Shown one piece after another: positions 23,350 through 35,740 of a DNA stretch of 64,000 bases. Made by a program: the position numbers and the translations under genes. The stretch is from Paracentrotus lividus (Eukaryota > Echinodermata > Echinoidea > Camarodonta > Echinidae). Position 1 is the stretch's first letter. The number at the start of each line of letters is the position of its first letter. The DNA lies in the NCBI GenBank assembly GCA_940671915.1, contig CALNVZ010000174.1, forward strand, positions 79,687,407 through 79,751,406, written 5' to 3'. The notes under the pieces were generated by a model that did not search any database, was not told the origin of the DNA, and saw only the letters and a program-made list of their open reading frames with translations.

Positions 23350-24190
23350 GGCCCGTCCCACGAAGGCGATCGTTGTGGCGACAACCTATACATGTAGAAC
23401 CTGCCAGAATTGTGTCCAGAATCGTAGGGACGAAGGTATATACGTATCTACGACTCTGTTCTACGATAGGCTACGACAACGACTTGCTTCCACGCAAACA
23501 ATAGACTAACAATAGATTGTATCTATAATACAATAGCCTTGACCTTCGCGCATCTCGCGGCTCGACTTTCTCTGTCGCAGCTAAAATCAACCAAAATACA
23601 ACTTGAGCACTGTTGGGCGATCCTTGGCGACTGACACAGGCGATCGAGTGTTTCTACCTGATGGGGCCTGTCGCCTTTAGGTTCGTGATTGTCCCTCAGT
23701 CGCGCATTATATTTGGGTCGTGAGTGATTTTTGAAAATTTCAAAAATTTGCGGCGACTGTACAGTATCTGAATGGGAGGCCGAACCTGATTTTGGTGGTT
23801 GTAGTTGGCGACAAAGTTCGTAGCGGCTTAAATTTCACTTGTCGTTGGGTTCAGCGATGCGTGCAACGTACGCTGTAGTGCGGCAACCTACAAACTGGCC
23901 GTCGTTCTGCTCTGCTAAACATGTTCTATTCAGGCGACAATCTACGATAGCCAATTGTCCGACAAGAGAAGACAGGCTACGGGCATATTGACGTCAAACC
24001 TACTGACGCCGGCTATTGTTTAACTTTTGAAAAAGCAGCGGCGAAACAGAAATTTGCTACGTATTTGTTGGCGACATACGCGATAATTCACGATCTGTTA
24101 GGCGATTGGACCTGCGCATGGTGGCGATGGGTACTAAAAAGTAGTTCGTATGGTTTGTCGCCACAACGATCGCCTTCTGTGGGACAGGCC
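23350..24190. mobile_element. GC-rich inverted-repeat element with GGCGAC/GGCGAT words
   Basis: The left end (GTCCCACGAAGGCGATCGTT) and the reverse complement of the right end (GTCCCACAGAAGGCGATCGT) match over about 37 bp and continue GTGGCGACAA. The interior is GC-richer than its surroundings and repeats GGCGAC or GGCGAT many times. No transposase-like frame is present. A second, truncated copy starts immediately at 24197 and fades near 24365, so the two stand head to tail. Confidence 0.7.
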
Positions 24191-24196
24191 CTTCCT

Positions 24197-24365
24197 GCCC
24201 ACAGAAGGCGATCGTTGTGGCGACAACCTATAAACCAGTTAGAACCTGCCAGAATCGTGTCAGAATCGTAGGTGACCGTAATACGCTTCTACGACTCTTT
24301 TGACGATAGGCTAAGACAACGACTGCTCCAGGCAAGCATAGACTAACAATAGTTGTATTTGTTAT
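24197..24365. mobile_element. truncated second copy of the GGCGAT element
   Basis: Repeats the left end of the preceding element (ACAGAAGGCGATCGTTGTGG, then AACCTGCCAGAATCGTG) and continues in parallel for about 170 bp before becoming unrelated AT-rich sequence. Confidence 0.65.
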
Positions 24366-26664
24366 ATAATTATTTTAATCATAATCTTTTGAATTTTTAC
24401 AATAACCTCAATTTTGTATGCGCATTGACATCTCTAGAGATGGATATGTTGCGCGTTATAATATAGTCATTATTTATTATTATATTACAAGACTTCGGTA
24501 ATATGATAGGAAGTTTTCTCTCTTTTCATTCCTCTTTGCTCTGTCAATTCCACACAATGCCATTTCTGATGAGTAAATGTCAGAGTAAAACGAAACTATT
24601 CGCACGCCAGTGTTTAAAGTGATTTTGTTTCAGCTTATCTGTTTCGTTTCTACTCCATAGAAGTGGCTCTTATTTTGTTCATTAACATCATTTTGATCTG
24701 GCCTTATTTTGTGAATGCGTTTACACCACTAATTCTAGGAGATTTAGGACTTTTTCCCTTTACCTAGGGTAAATTAAATGAAACCAGAAGAGAAAAATGG
24801 GAATAGCCAATTCAACAATACTAAGATTGCCTTTCTCTCCCACTTTGAGGACCCCGATTTATGTTGAACCGGGAGTCAAGACCCCCTCGGTCTTACTGAA
24901 GGAAGCCAATTTGAGGTACGTATTTTGCGATTTTCTTTAAGATTTGGATTCATGGTTATACAAGGTAAGGTATATTGTCTACGTTAAGGGTCAAAGCTAT
25001 ATTTGACAGGGGTTAAAAATGGTTCTATCAATTTTTCATCAAGTTTATGTTTTTCTAAAAAATATTTTAGAATCTCAGATAACATAAATCACAGTAAAAA
25101 CCAAACTTGCCGTTTTTGAAACTTTTTGACAATGGCTGTAACAAAACTGGGTGAAATTTAAAAATAACTAAGGGGCTCTTTGCTACCAGTTGTCATTTTA
25201 TAGTACATGTAAAATTCAAAAGTAATCACACTCCTAACATTTCCCCAGACAATGTAAAGCGTAAAGCTAGAACATTTAAGACTATTCTTCTCATCGGATG
25301 CCTGTAAGCCTGTTGGCCTGTCAGTTGACAGCCTCCGTATTTAAGACTATACCCATAAATACCTGGTCAATTTATTTAGTTCACCACTTCGGCTCAGCCC
25401 CCCCCCCCACCACACGAAAAATCGTGTGAAATTTAGTGTTTTTGTAACATCAATTTATAGCAATACGCATTTTCAGTTTATATTCGTTGCATGGAAGAAG
25501 AATACTCGGTTACGGGGTTTTACATTCTTCTTTAAAAAAATAGAATTTTCCAAAATTATAATTTTACCGCTGACATCATCATCACACGAACATATTAACC
25601 ATAACATGCCATGCATTTTGAGAGTATCATTAACGTGTTAATGGATGTGACACTTTTGCTAGCTTTTGACTCCGAGTGCTTAAGACTATATCATTTGAAT
25701 AGTGGAGATGTGTGTGTGTGGTTGTATATTTTGATTTTGATGAAGTCTCTCAGTTTTTTCTGGTTTTTTTTAATGATATGATTTTGTAAGGTCTTTGTTT
25801 CACTTGATTATAATTTTTACTACATTATAGCATTACATTCTACTTGCCGTTAAACTGTATATGGTTTGAATTCATGGTTGATCTTTTCAAAGTATAAAAG
25901 ATCTTGAATAAAATAAATTGTATTGCTTTGCATTTGCATGAGAAATTCTTCTATCTGTCAGTATACGATTTAATGATACGAACTCATGACTTTTGCATGT
26001 TGGCTAATTTTGTTTGTCTTTATCATAATATGATATACATGATATATGTGTATTTATCTGATAACATTAGCTCTGTATCAAACAGGCCATTTTCGCTTTT
26101 CAGACGGAATATCTCACTAAATATATTTTTTCTTTTCTTTACCCCTTATCTCTCGTTACAGCTCCTTTCTTGCTAGGGATTGTCTTTCCCCGTAGGTAGG
26201 TTTAAAGGCGTCTGTCTCCTGGAAAGATCAGACTTCATCGACGTTGATCAACGGGACAGACGTAACCCCGCACTGCGGTACGGGTGCAGGATTGGGGTTT
26301 ATGACCCTTTCTTTCTCTTTCTTCGTTCCTCTGGTCAAATACCTATACTTTTTTTTCTGTTCTTTTTATTATTATAATTCTTTTGTTTACAGACGAGGTC
26401 GGTGTTTATAGAGACATAATATACGACAGATATTTTTATTTCTCGATTCATCATCAAGCAAGGCTTTGTATTAAAAAAAAAAAAGAAAAAGAAAAGAAAA
26501 AAAAAGATATTTTCACAGGAAAATCCTAATTATATGATTTCTTTAAAAAAAAACAAACAAAACAAACAAAACAAACAAACAAAACGCAAATGATATAAGG
26601 CGTAAATATTCATATAATGAATGAAAGCGGCCGTAAAATATAAAAACAACAACGGCAACAACAT
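24366..26664. other. intergenic, no gene seen
   Basis: AT-rich sequence without recognised genes. It has a C-run at 25400-25409 and A-rich simple sequence at 26470-26585, including (CAAA)n. Confidence 0.5.
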
Positions 26665-27610
26665 GGGTACATGCAGGTAATATGGGCCCCTAAGCTCATT
26701 TATAATTTGCATAAATTACAAATGACACACAGTCTAATCTTTGTTTATATGAATCAATAACTACTGCTCTAACTTTTATTGTGAAGAAAAAACAATTATC
26801 ACCAACCCCACTCTCTGCAATATTCAAATGTTGAACGTCATCACCAAAGTGCCCATATTACATGCATGTGCAGGTAATATGGGCACTGTATTTAATGTAT
26901 TTTTTAAAACTGCAATGCCTCTACTATGTCTTGAATTTGCTTAAAATGTGAAAATTATTAAATTTTTAAGAATCATTTGAAATATAAGACCCGTCAATAA
27001 ATACTTTGACTATATATTCATTGTTTTGTATTTGCATATTTTTTTAGAATATTATTTAAATATTATTTTCATTTTACAAATAAATATAGACCTACAATAA
27101 GTTTATTTATATCATATAAAACCTGGGAATATACCCCAAAAAATCGTATAGCAAAGAGATTTATGACTCATCCCAATACTACTTATCCAGAATCATTCCG
27201 CCATTTTGGACTGCCCATATTACTTGCACTAATTTGCTATGTCAGACAAGCATTCAATGCCACATTGCACCCCTTCACTACAAAAATTACCTGTACACGC
27301 TTGTATGATCAAAATGAAACTATAATCTTACTGAATATACAAACATTAGGTTACCCCTCAAAAACTCTTTCACCATCACATTCTGTGAAATATCAAATTT
27401 TACATCAGGGTAAAGAAATGCCGTAAGTTTACCTACCTTGTTGGTTTTCATCAATTTTCTCAGAGAAATTTCAGCATCAGATGCTCTCACGACGATAGAT
27501 TTCGTATACAGTTCATAATGAACAACTTATGGCGCTCACACCGGTCCCGGTCACCGGTTTGACGGTCACGACATATTTGCTTCAGGTGGCCATATTACCT
27601 GCATGTACCC
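26665..27610. mobile_element. non-coding element A (copy 2, inverted)
   Basis: Same GGGTACATGCAGG / CCTGCATGTACCC ends as 8000-8980 and the same interior in reverse orientation, including the head-to-head palindrome (about 26850-26887) and the GGTCACCGGT stretch near its right end. It is 946 bp against 981 bp, diverged by substitutions and small indels. A TA follows the right end; the left flank is AT, so the target duplication is not clean here. Confidence 0.75.
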
Positions 27611-28473
27611 TACCCTGTGTATATTCTACATTCTGAACATGGGAGGTCAAAAGATCAAATTTAGGGTCTATTTGGTCCATACGTCATTCCTGTAAACATC
27701 TCGCAGGCCCTAATATACCCAGAATGGGAGTCATTTTGGCTTATTTTCTAGAGTGTATCACATCAACAGGCAAAACATCGATAACTTTTCGGGTATCGGA
27801 AGTTAGTCATTGCCATGATTGTATAGGCATACCGTAAGTGACTAAGATTAGGCAGAAACGGATTCATTTTGTCATTATTGTTATTGTACTTACTTTGGCT
27901 TTAATATGCCAACGATGGGATATCAAAAACAATTAGAAATGACCTGTGGAGTGACTATGACAAACAAGCCCTAATTGTGTATTGATTATCTCAAGAATCT
28001 GAAGAATTGTTTTGTTTGTTTGTTTGTTGTTTGTTTTTATCTTATTTTTTAACGCATCGGGTTATACTCCTTCATGGTCAAAAGAGTCATTACATTAATA
28101 AACTGGACTCAACGAAAGTCCACTTATAAAAAAAATTGAAATCGTGTTATATCCGAATTTGAAGCCCTAATTGGACAATAAGATGTTGGGGTGGAATGGA
28201 AAAAAACACCTTAGTATTTAGTAATCTGCGCTTATGCACTATGCAAGAACCCAACAATATCCACATTTTCATTAGCATGCGATGTGTATTTAGGGTGCAG
28301 TCATATTATGTTTGTAATCATTGTATCATTATGTAGATTTTTTTAGAAGACATATTGAATTGTATTGAATTACAACTGAATTTCGATATAGCAACGAGTA
28401 TAGGTTCACTCTATAGAATTCCATAATTGTGAATGATCCGAGTTCATCTTTTGGATTAAAAAAAATTTATATA
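27611..28473. other. intergenic, no gene seen
   Basis: AT-rich; no coding or structural feature was recognised apart from a short (TTTG)n run near 28010. Confidence 0.5.
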
Positions 28474-29937
28474 CACATGTCCGTCATAAAGTGGGAATAT
28501 TGTTTGCGCATATAGGCGACATGATTTTGCTTCTGACTTTAATTCTTGAATTGTTGTCCCTGCTTTTTACTTTTTTGACCCTGGCTATATCTTGGACATT
28601 CTCCCAACCCTTCGTGGACCTTTTTCCAAAAAATTTTGTCAACCCCGTGTGCCCATTTTGTCATTTTCTCATTTTGGGGCCCCTTTTGTTTTCCCAGCCG
28701 ATCAAGCCCCCTCAGTCCTACCCCAGGAAACGCGCTGAGGTGTACTGTTTATAATTGTTCTTAGGTTAAACTATATTTCTGGGACAGGCTAAGGTCTCTT
28801 GTCTAGGGAGGGGTTGAAGTAAAAAACGAGATTGGTGAAAATTCGAAATATTTATTCCTCTTTATGCTGAAAACATGAGAAATGAAAAATCACCTTTAAC
28901 CTTAAATATCATGCATTTCCCTTAAAGGGGAAGTTCACCCTGGATTTTATTGTCTTAAAAATGAAGAAAATAATAAACAATATTAGTGAAAGTTTGAAGA
29001 AAATCGACCAAAAATAGCGAGTTATGAATATTTAAAAGTTTTGATTGTGTGACGTCACGTGCGAGCAGGTCTCCCATTGGTTGTGTAATGTAAATTCCAT
29101 AAATTTGTCTTTTTGTCATGGTTCTTGATAATAGGAATAGGTACATTTGATATTAGTTATGTATATGAACATATGTTTGATGGTATATCGAACGCACAGG
29201 TGACATAATTATTATTCTTTCTGAAAAAAAAAATGACATTATGAAATTTACACTAACACATAGGAGATCTGCTCGCATGTGACGTCACAGAATCAAAACT
29301 TTGAATATTCATAACTTCATCATATTTTGGTCGATTTTTTCCAAACCTTCACTCATATTTTTATTTTATTTTTCTGCATTTTTCAAGACCAATAAAATTC
29401 CAGGGTGAACTTCCCCTTTAAATTTTGTTTAGCCTTGATGACAAGGCTGTAAATAATCATTATTGGTCATATTTTATTTTGATTTATGTTTGGTTGAGAT
29501 TTTACATACAATACAATTAAGGAAGATAGAAATTTTATGGTGTAAAATGAATAAAATGAATGTTGAACCCAAATCAAAATAAATTTTGACCCTCCCCTAG
29601 ACAAAAGACTCGAGCCTGTAACCATAAATCTAGATTTAATTTAAAGAACAATAACAAATCCCCATCTCAGACGTGTTTCCTTGGGTAGGACTGAGGGGCC
29701 TTGGTGGGTCGCGTGAACAAAAAAGGGCCCCAAAAATAAGAAAAATTACAAAAATGCCCATCTTCTAGGGTGACAAACTTTTTGAAGAAAAATCCCGGAA
29801 GGATTGAGGGAACGTCCAAAATTTCCCCAGGATCCCAGAAAGTGAAAGCGGTGACAAACACATTCAAGAATTAATAACGGAGCACAATAATGTCGCTTGA
29901 GCCAGAAAAAAATATTCCACCTTTATGACGAACAGTG
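28474..29937. mobile_element. long fold-back element (copy 1) with a nested MITE
   Basis: The outer arms, about 28474-28920 and 29422-29937, are imperfect inverted repeats (ends CGTCATAAAG and CTTTATGACG). Each arm contains the same landmarks: TTTTTGT-CCC, CAAGCCCCCTCAGTCCTACC, GACAAGAGACCTTAGCC-type sequence and GAGATTGGTGAAAATT. The 0.5 kb in the centre is a separate insertion (28922-29421). Relatives lie at 30171-31146 and at the right end of the window. Non-coding; the short frames are incidental. Confidence 0.7.
28922..29421. mobile_element. nested TTAA-flanked MITE (piggyBac-type target site)
   Basis: Begins TTAA-AGGGGAAGTTCACCCTGG and ends with the reverse complement plus TTAA. The inverted arms run for about 165 bp each (shared GACGTCAC, TTTTGATT, ATCGACCAAAA) with a short centre. 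The related host element at 63.9 kb has a single TTAA at the matching position (CCCCTTAATTTTGTTTAGCC) and no insert, so occupied and empty sites are both in this window. TTAA target duplication is the signature of piggyBac-type transposition. No transposase is present. Confidence 0.8.
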
Positions 29938-30170
29938 TATGTTGCAAGGTCACAGCTCACTGGAAACTGACCAAATGACAAAAGACCTTTTTGAATTTAT
30001 TTTTTATAGTGACAATGCAATTTATTCAATTTATCGATCCGTTGCTAGTCTCGTCGGTTAAATCAATGATACAAAGCTGTATGAACACCGATCCCCAGCA
30101 CGGCATGCTTGACAATGCTTGAGCAAGGCATTTTATCCACATTGCTTCTCCCCAGGTGTCATCACAATAT

Positions 30171-31146
30171 ACACTGTTGCTCATAAAGGTTGGCTATTTT
30201 TTTTATGTGATCCACAAACATCTTTTTGCTCCGGCTTTACTTTTTTTAAATTGTTTGTCCCCACTTTCACTTTTTGGGGACCTGGCTATATCTTGGACGT
30301 TCCCCAACCATTCCTAGGAATTTAAAAACAAAAAAAGTTTGTCAACCCCCACAATGCCCATTTTTGCCATTTGTTCTCATTTTGGGGCCCCTATTTTTTT
30401 CACCCGGCTGACCAAGGCCCCCTCCATCCTACCCCGCTAAACGCTTCCTGAAGTTTAGGGTTGTTATTGTTCTTTACGTTTAGGGTAATATACTTTGATT
30501 TATTGTCTAGGGGAGGTGTTGAATTAAAAAGTGAGATTGGTGAAAAAATTTTATTCTACCTTTATCGACAAAACGGAGAGAGAAAAAAAAAAACATAAAT
30601 ACTTAGTCATTATCATTTTCTCCCAAATTTTGTTTCAGCCTCAATGACAAAAATTGTAAATTGTGACTATAGCCTATTTTTCAGTATGATTGATGTTTGG
30701 CTGAGATTCCACAATACATTTTTGTGAAGATAAAAATTTCCACCTGGTAAAAATGAATAAGATCAAGTTTGAGCAAAAAATCGAAATAAACGTTGACCCT
30801 TCCCCTTGACAATAAATCGAAATCTGTGACCAAAAACCTAGATCTAACTTAACAACCCTATACCTCAGTCGCGTTTCATGAGGTAGGACTGAGGGGGCCT
30901 TGGTCAGACGGGTAAACAAAAAAGGGCCCCCAAAATGAGAACAAATTGCAAAAATTGGCATTGTGAGGGTTCACAAACTTTTATTGTTTTTCAATACCTG
31001 GGTATGGTTGGGAGAACGTCCAAATATAGCCAGGGCCCCCAAAAAGTGAAAGTGGGGACAAACAATTTCAAGAAAGTAAAGCCGGAGAAAAAAGATGTTT
31101 GTGAATCACATTAAAAAAAATATCCAACCTTTATGAGCAACAGTGT
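30171..31146. mobile_element. long fold-back element (copy 2)
   Basis: About 976 bp bounded by ACACTGTTGCTCATAAAGG and its reverse complement, with arms of over 400 bp. Its landmarks match the 28.5-29.9 kb element (GGGGCCC, GACTGAGGGGGCC, GAGATTGGTGAAAA). It lacks the TTAA insertion. No coding capacity. Confidence 0.75.
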
Positions 31147-31373
31147 CCGGTAGGAAGGCGACGGTTATATTTTAGTCAGATATAGGTTTTCCCGGTCAAT
31201 TTTAAACTCTTTGCAATCGAATTCGTTAATGTTCATTCAATTTAAACGATATACCTCATGGAGCGGAGCTATCGGCCAATTGATTTAACGTTTAGAATTT
31301 TAATCGCTATCACATTTCAGACGAAAGTGCTCGTAAGAAATGTCAAATTGATCGGAGATAGTTTAAGGACGTT

Positions 31374-32530
31374 GCACAGTTGAAACCAAAACCATGACAA
31401 GTTCACCAAATTTTGCACAGAGTTACTTTGGTATCTATGTATGCCAAAAATGCAAAAAAATAATATAGGTTCATGTGCTTGATTTTTTGCTACGGAACTT
31501 TGAAGTTGCCATATTTGGATGGCATGTAAAGTACGCGTAATTTAAGAAATTGGCCTCTGTTAGACTTCGCAAGTGCAACAACAAGTAAAAATCGTCATTA
31601 CTATGTCAAAACCGTATCAAACTTTATCAAACCTTCCCGATTTGTTACAAAGTTTATACCAAAGATGGGTACATTGTTTAAAGTGGCACATTTGTACTTA
31701 TTTTTGAGCCAGCAGCGCCCTCATGTGGCAAAAAGGGTGCGTAAAATGGCAAAAACCATATCTTAGAGGCTTGGAATCTACAAGAAAATAAAAAAGTATA
31801 ATTTAAGGTGCACTTTTTTTAAAAACCATGACAGTCTCATCAAATTTTGCAGAGTTGTAGAGGGATTCATCATATATATGTAGAAAGTTTAAAAAAGGGG
31901 GGTCCATGTGCTCGTTTTCGAACTATCGGCGCCCGAATACTCGCAAATCGGCTTGAAAAGTCACAAAAACGCGCCGAAAACGTCCAAAAAAGCGTGAAAA
32001 TCCACTCTAAATTGCACTTGATTCAAAATTATGCTCCCAAACATTCAAAATCCATGTCATTTTCATAAAAATTTGCAAAGTTGTAGAGGAATACTTACTC
32101 AACGGGTAGAAACATTAAAAAAAGGGGTCCATGTGCTCGTTTTTAAGCTATCGGAGCCCGAATAGTTGCGAATTGGCTTGAAAACCACAAAAACGCGCCG
32201 AAAACGTCAAACAAGTCGTGGAATCTAACCTATATTGCAATTGATTTAAAATCATGCTCTCGAACATTCAAAAGTCATGTCAAGTTCATCAAAATTTGCC
32301 AAGTTGTAGAGGAATATAAACTAAGAGAGTAGGGACATTAAAAAATGGGGCTCCATGTGCTCGTTTTCAAAATATCGGCGCTGTAATAGTGGCGAGTCGA
32401 CTTGAAAACCACCGAAACGTGCCAAAAATACTCAAAATATAAAAACTCTTATCTAATTTTCGACTTATTCAAAATCCTGCTCCCAAACATTTACAATTCA
32501 TTTCATATCCATCGCAATCTCTAGAATAAC
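31374..32530. repeat. ~225-bp tandem repeat array
   Basis: Three clear copies are marked by GTTGTAGAGG at 31854, 32080 and 32303 (spacing 226 and 223). Each is followed by GGTCCATGTGCTCGTTTT, an ATCGG-GCCCGAATA segment and AAAACGCGCCGAAAACGTC. A more diverged unit precedes them from about 31374. Copies differ by substitutions and small indels. The Arg/Lys-rich open frame in the first copy is interrupted in the others and is not judged a gene. Confidence 0.8.
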
Positions 32531-32632
32531 ACGAACCTGCACCAACATAAATGCTTTACATATCTCTGCAAGTAGGTAAATAATGAACAAAAAGAAGGAA
32601 TAAATAACATATTTATAAAGTTCATTTCTTTT

Positions 32633-33237
32633 AGGTCAGGTAATGCCCTAAAAGAGGTAGAGGACTTTAAATACCTGGGATCATGGGTAAATTCAACCGA
32701 AACTGATGTCAAGATTAGGAGGGCAATAGCCTGGAAAGCTCTCAATAAAATGAGTGCTGTCTGGAAGTCTCACTTGTCCCGAGGTATCAAACTAGGCTTC
32801 TTCAATTGCACTGTGGAAACAATACTGCTGTACGGCTGTGAAGCATGGACAGTCACCCCAAGCTGGAGAAGTCTCTTAATGGGTGTTACACAAGAATGCT
32901 CAGAACGGTGCTCAACATCAACTGGAGACAACACATACCAAACAAGACGCTCTATGGAAAACTACCCAAAATAGGTGACAAGATAGCAACAAGAAGAATG
33001 CAGCTTGCTGGTCATTGTTTTCGACACCCAGAGTTGGCCGCCAGCAGTCTCATCCTTTGGGAGCCCACGCATGGACGTCGGGGGCGTGGTAGAAAACGCA
33101 AGACATACCTAGACATCATGAAATCGGATGCTGGGGTAGTTGGAACAACGAGCTGAAGAACTGCATGCACAACAGGGATAACTGGAGGATTCGTACTAGG
33201 TCTCGGCAGTCTAGCCGACCTGGTAGGTAGGTAGGTA
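32633..33237 (+). pseudogene. non-LTR retrotransposon, reverse transcriptase C-terminus (degenerate)
   Basis: It reads VEDFKYLGSWVNSTETDV, then TILLYGCEAWT, then after a one-base shift LNGCYTRMLRTVLNINWR, RMQLAGHCFRHPELAAS and HGRRGRGRKRKTYLD. After a second shift it reads WNNELKNCMHNRDNWR and ends at a stop. This FKYLGS...LLYGCEAWT...YTRMLR order is the conserved tail of many invertebrate non-LTR reverse transcriptases. The 3' end is (GGTA)n at 33222-33237, a typical short tail repeat. It is 5'-truncated with two frameshifts and therefore inactive. The clade is uncertain. Confidence 0.85.
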
Positions 33238-33240
33238 TTT

Positions 33241-34880
33241 CTTTTAACTCTTTGAACGCTGGATCGCCCCGCACGAGCGCTGTATATTTTTCCATTGTGA
33301 CGTATTAAATAATGCGCGCCCAGGATGCGCGGTAGATGCGCAGAAACATAACTGTGCAACACGTCCTTAAACTTGAACGGGAAAACCTGCATTTGTACCG
33401 ATTTTTGTGCGCCTTGATTGTCGAATCCAATGAAAGTCCTCCGAGACGTTTTGAATGAGAGAGAGGAAAAAAAAAACACCCACAAAAAATTAATCAGGCC
33501 TATTATTTAATTACTATCATTATCAGAATTCCATTTTAACTCAGTCATGTGCACGATGATCATAATGATACCCTTGATTCTAATCTCATGCGCTTTGAAT
33601 AGCAGGAAATTTGTGATTACAATTGATAATCGAAATTAAAGATGAATAGTTTTAATTCGGGTCAGTGTTCAGAGACATCACTGCAATTTGAAACGGTGTG
33701 TGATAAGACTAGAACTAAGCATTTTAAAAAAAATCACAACAACAAAAAAGTGTGATATTTGAGCGGGAACCAGTTGTCATAATTTTTATTCTTAATATTT
33801 TATTTCATTTTACAAGACAGTGTAAAAAGGGTCATGCAGACAAGTCTTCAAGGAAAAATGTAAGAAAAGTACATAAAAATTTATCGACGAGTATGACCCC
33901 CATTCTCTTTGGACGCCTATAATGCAAACTGCTATAATTAGCATTTTTGTAAACCGCGATGAGGCGGGTAGTATGCATTCTCTTTTATTCACAATATTTA
34001 CTGCGCATCCATAAATTTCCATGCGATTTTATGAATAGACACTGAATTTTAAGATTATTCATGGTTTTTGAGCAATTAACTTCATTTTTAAGTTACTCTA
34101 AACTTCGTCGTTGTGTTCAAAAGTCAAACAGATTTTTTTTCCCCCAGATTGTTGTGCTGGTATTGTTGTCTTGGAATGAAGTTCATTGATGGTAACATGG
34201 TATTGTAGAAGAGGAATGACGTCACTCCGTCCTTATTTGATAAAGAATGAATAGTACAGCATAATATATCATCTTATCAAATAAAGACTTCTTTCTCTTT
34301 GTTTCGTATCATTAATTATCATTTTGATAGGAAAACGAGCTATTAATATCGTTTGACGAAATTGATCATGAATTGTGGCCTCTATTTTAAGAGTGTGTTA
34401 CAAATAAATTTAGATTATGGTTCGTTCTGTCCTTTTAACACTTTTGTGGAAGAAAATGTTGATTCTGGATAAAGTTGAAACTATTTTTAGCACAAGGTTA
34501 CGTATCAATAATAAAGATTCTATTAATATAACTTGAAAAAGATTCCGTGTTTTCTTTTTTTTCCATATAGATAAATAAAAGCTATTTTCTTTACTTAATA
34601 CTGTCTTTGCCCTTGATTGCCGAAAATAGAAAAGAATGAGAAAATCGATTGAATGGCAAAATGTGTTTCTTCCCATTTCAATTCATTTAAAGGTATGAGT
34701 AATTTCAAAGGAATACTATATTCCATTCATCGGCCTACAGCTTCTGTATGAATAATGATTTAACTATTAAGTGGATATTAGTTTGTTTGACGTTAGGTTT
34801 TGCGATGTATGACTAAGGTAGCTGTGATGATTAAGGATGAAAATTTGGTTGTTTTGGACAGATTAACGTTACCGGCTGTC
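33241..34880. other. intergenic, no gene seen
   Basis: AT-rich sequence; no recognised gene, RNA or repeat with definable ends. Confidence 0.5.
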
Positions 34881-34883
34881 ATG

Positions 34884-35736
34884 ATTATAATAATAATAAA
34901 AGAGTATTTATATTGCGCAGCCACTATAATAATATATTCTACGGCGCAGAACAAAATAAATCATACATTTTAGAGAGCAGTACTAAGAAGATATTAGTCT
35001 TAAGTTGAGTTTTGAACATAGTAACTGTGGGTGATTCCCTAATAACGAGTGGGAGTGAGTTCCATAATTTGGGAGCCGCATATGTAAATGCTCTATCACC
35101 AAGGGTAGACTTTGATTTTCCAGACGGATATTTCAATAATGTGTTATCTTTTAAACTACGGAGGCTGTAAGATGATTGTACTGATGACTTCAATTTTAAG
35201 AGATGCTTAATGTAGGCTGGTGCTTTACCGTGAAGAGCTTTGTATACTATCAACATTGTATTAAAAAGAATTCTGTGCTTCACAGGCAACCAGTGCAACT
35301 CGAGCAATAATGGACTACAATGAGAAAAACGAGGAGAATTGCAAACTAATCTGGCACATGCATTCTGCACCCTCTGGAGTTTACATAATTGATTGTCGGG
35401 TAGGCCAAGAAACAAGCTATTACAATAATCCAATCTACTGGTTACAAATGCATGAATTATTTTTTCAGTGCTTTCACGTGACAGATATTTTCGAATGTGC
35501 CTTATATTAAATAGATGATAAAATGCACTCCTACATACATCAGAGATATGTTTGTCGAAAGAGAGATGTGAGTCAAACCTAATTCCTAAGTTCCTTGCAG
35601 AGTCAACAGGAGAAATGTTTGCATTAACTACCTTTATATTTGTTGTGTTCAATTTTGAAATGAATGTGATCAATAGACAATTCTTCACCACAATCAAGAA
35701 AATGTTCACGATTAAAGAGAATGGGACTGAAACCAT
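34884..35736 (-). pseudogene. CR1/L2-like non-LTR retrotransposon, 5'-truncated RT end
   Basis: The minus-strand frame of 265 codons contains ISPVDSARNLGIRFDSHLSF, AFYHLFNIRHIRKYLS, VTSRLDYCNSLFLGLP, LQRVQNACARLVCN, LELHWLPVKHRI and YSLRS...RAFTYAAPKLWNSLP. This is the well-known thumb and C-terminal signature of CR1/L2/Rex-type reverse transcriptases. The catalytic palm with F/YADD lies upstream and is missing. The 3' end (about 34884-34900 on the plus strand) is a TTATTATTAT tail after a TGCGCAATATAAATACT word, as expected for this group. The remaining frame is open, so the copy is fairly young. Confidence 0.9.
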
Positions 35737-35740
35737 GCAG

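Noticed and set aside
27163-27426. 87-codon frame
   Set aside because: Falls inside element A copy 2; the corresponding region of copy 1 is not open on the matching strand.
33012-33485. 157-codon minus-strand frame
   Set aside because: Antisense of the RT fragment (33012-33237) running into unrelated sequence; no protein similarity.
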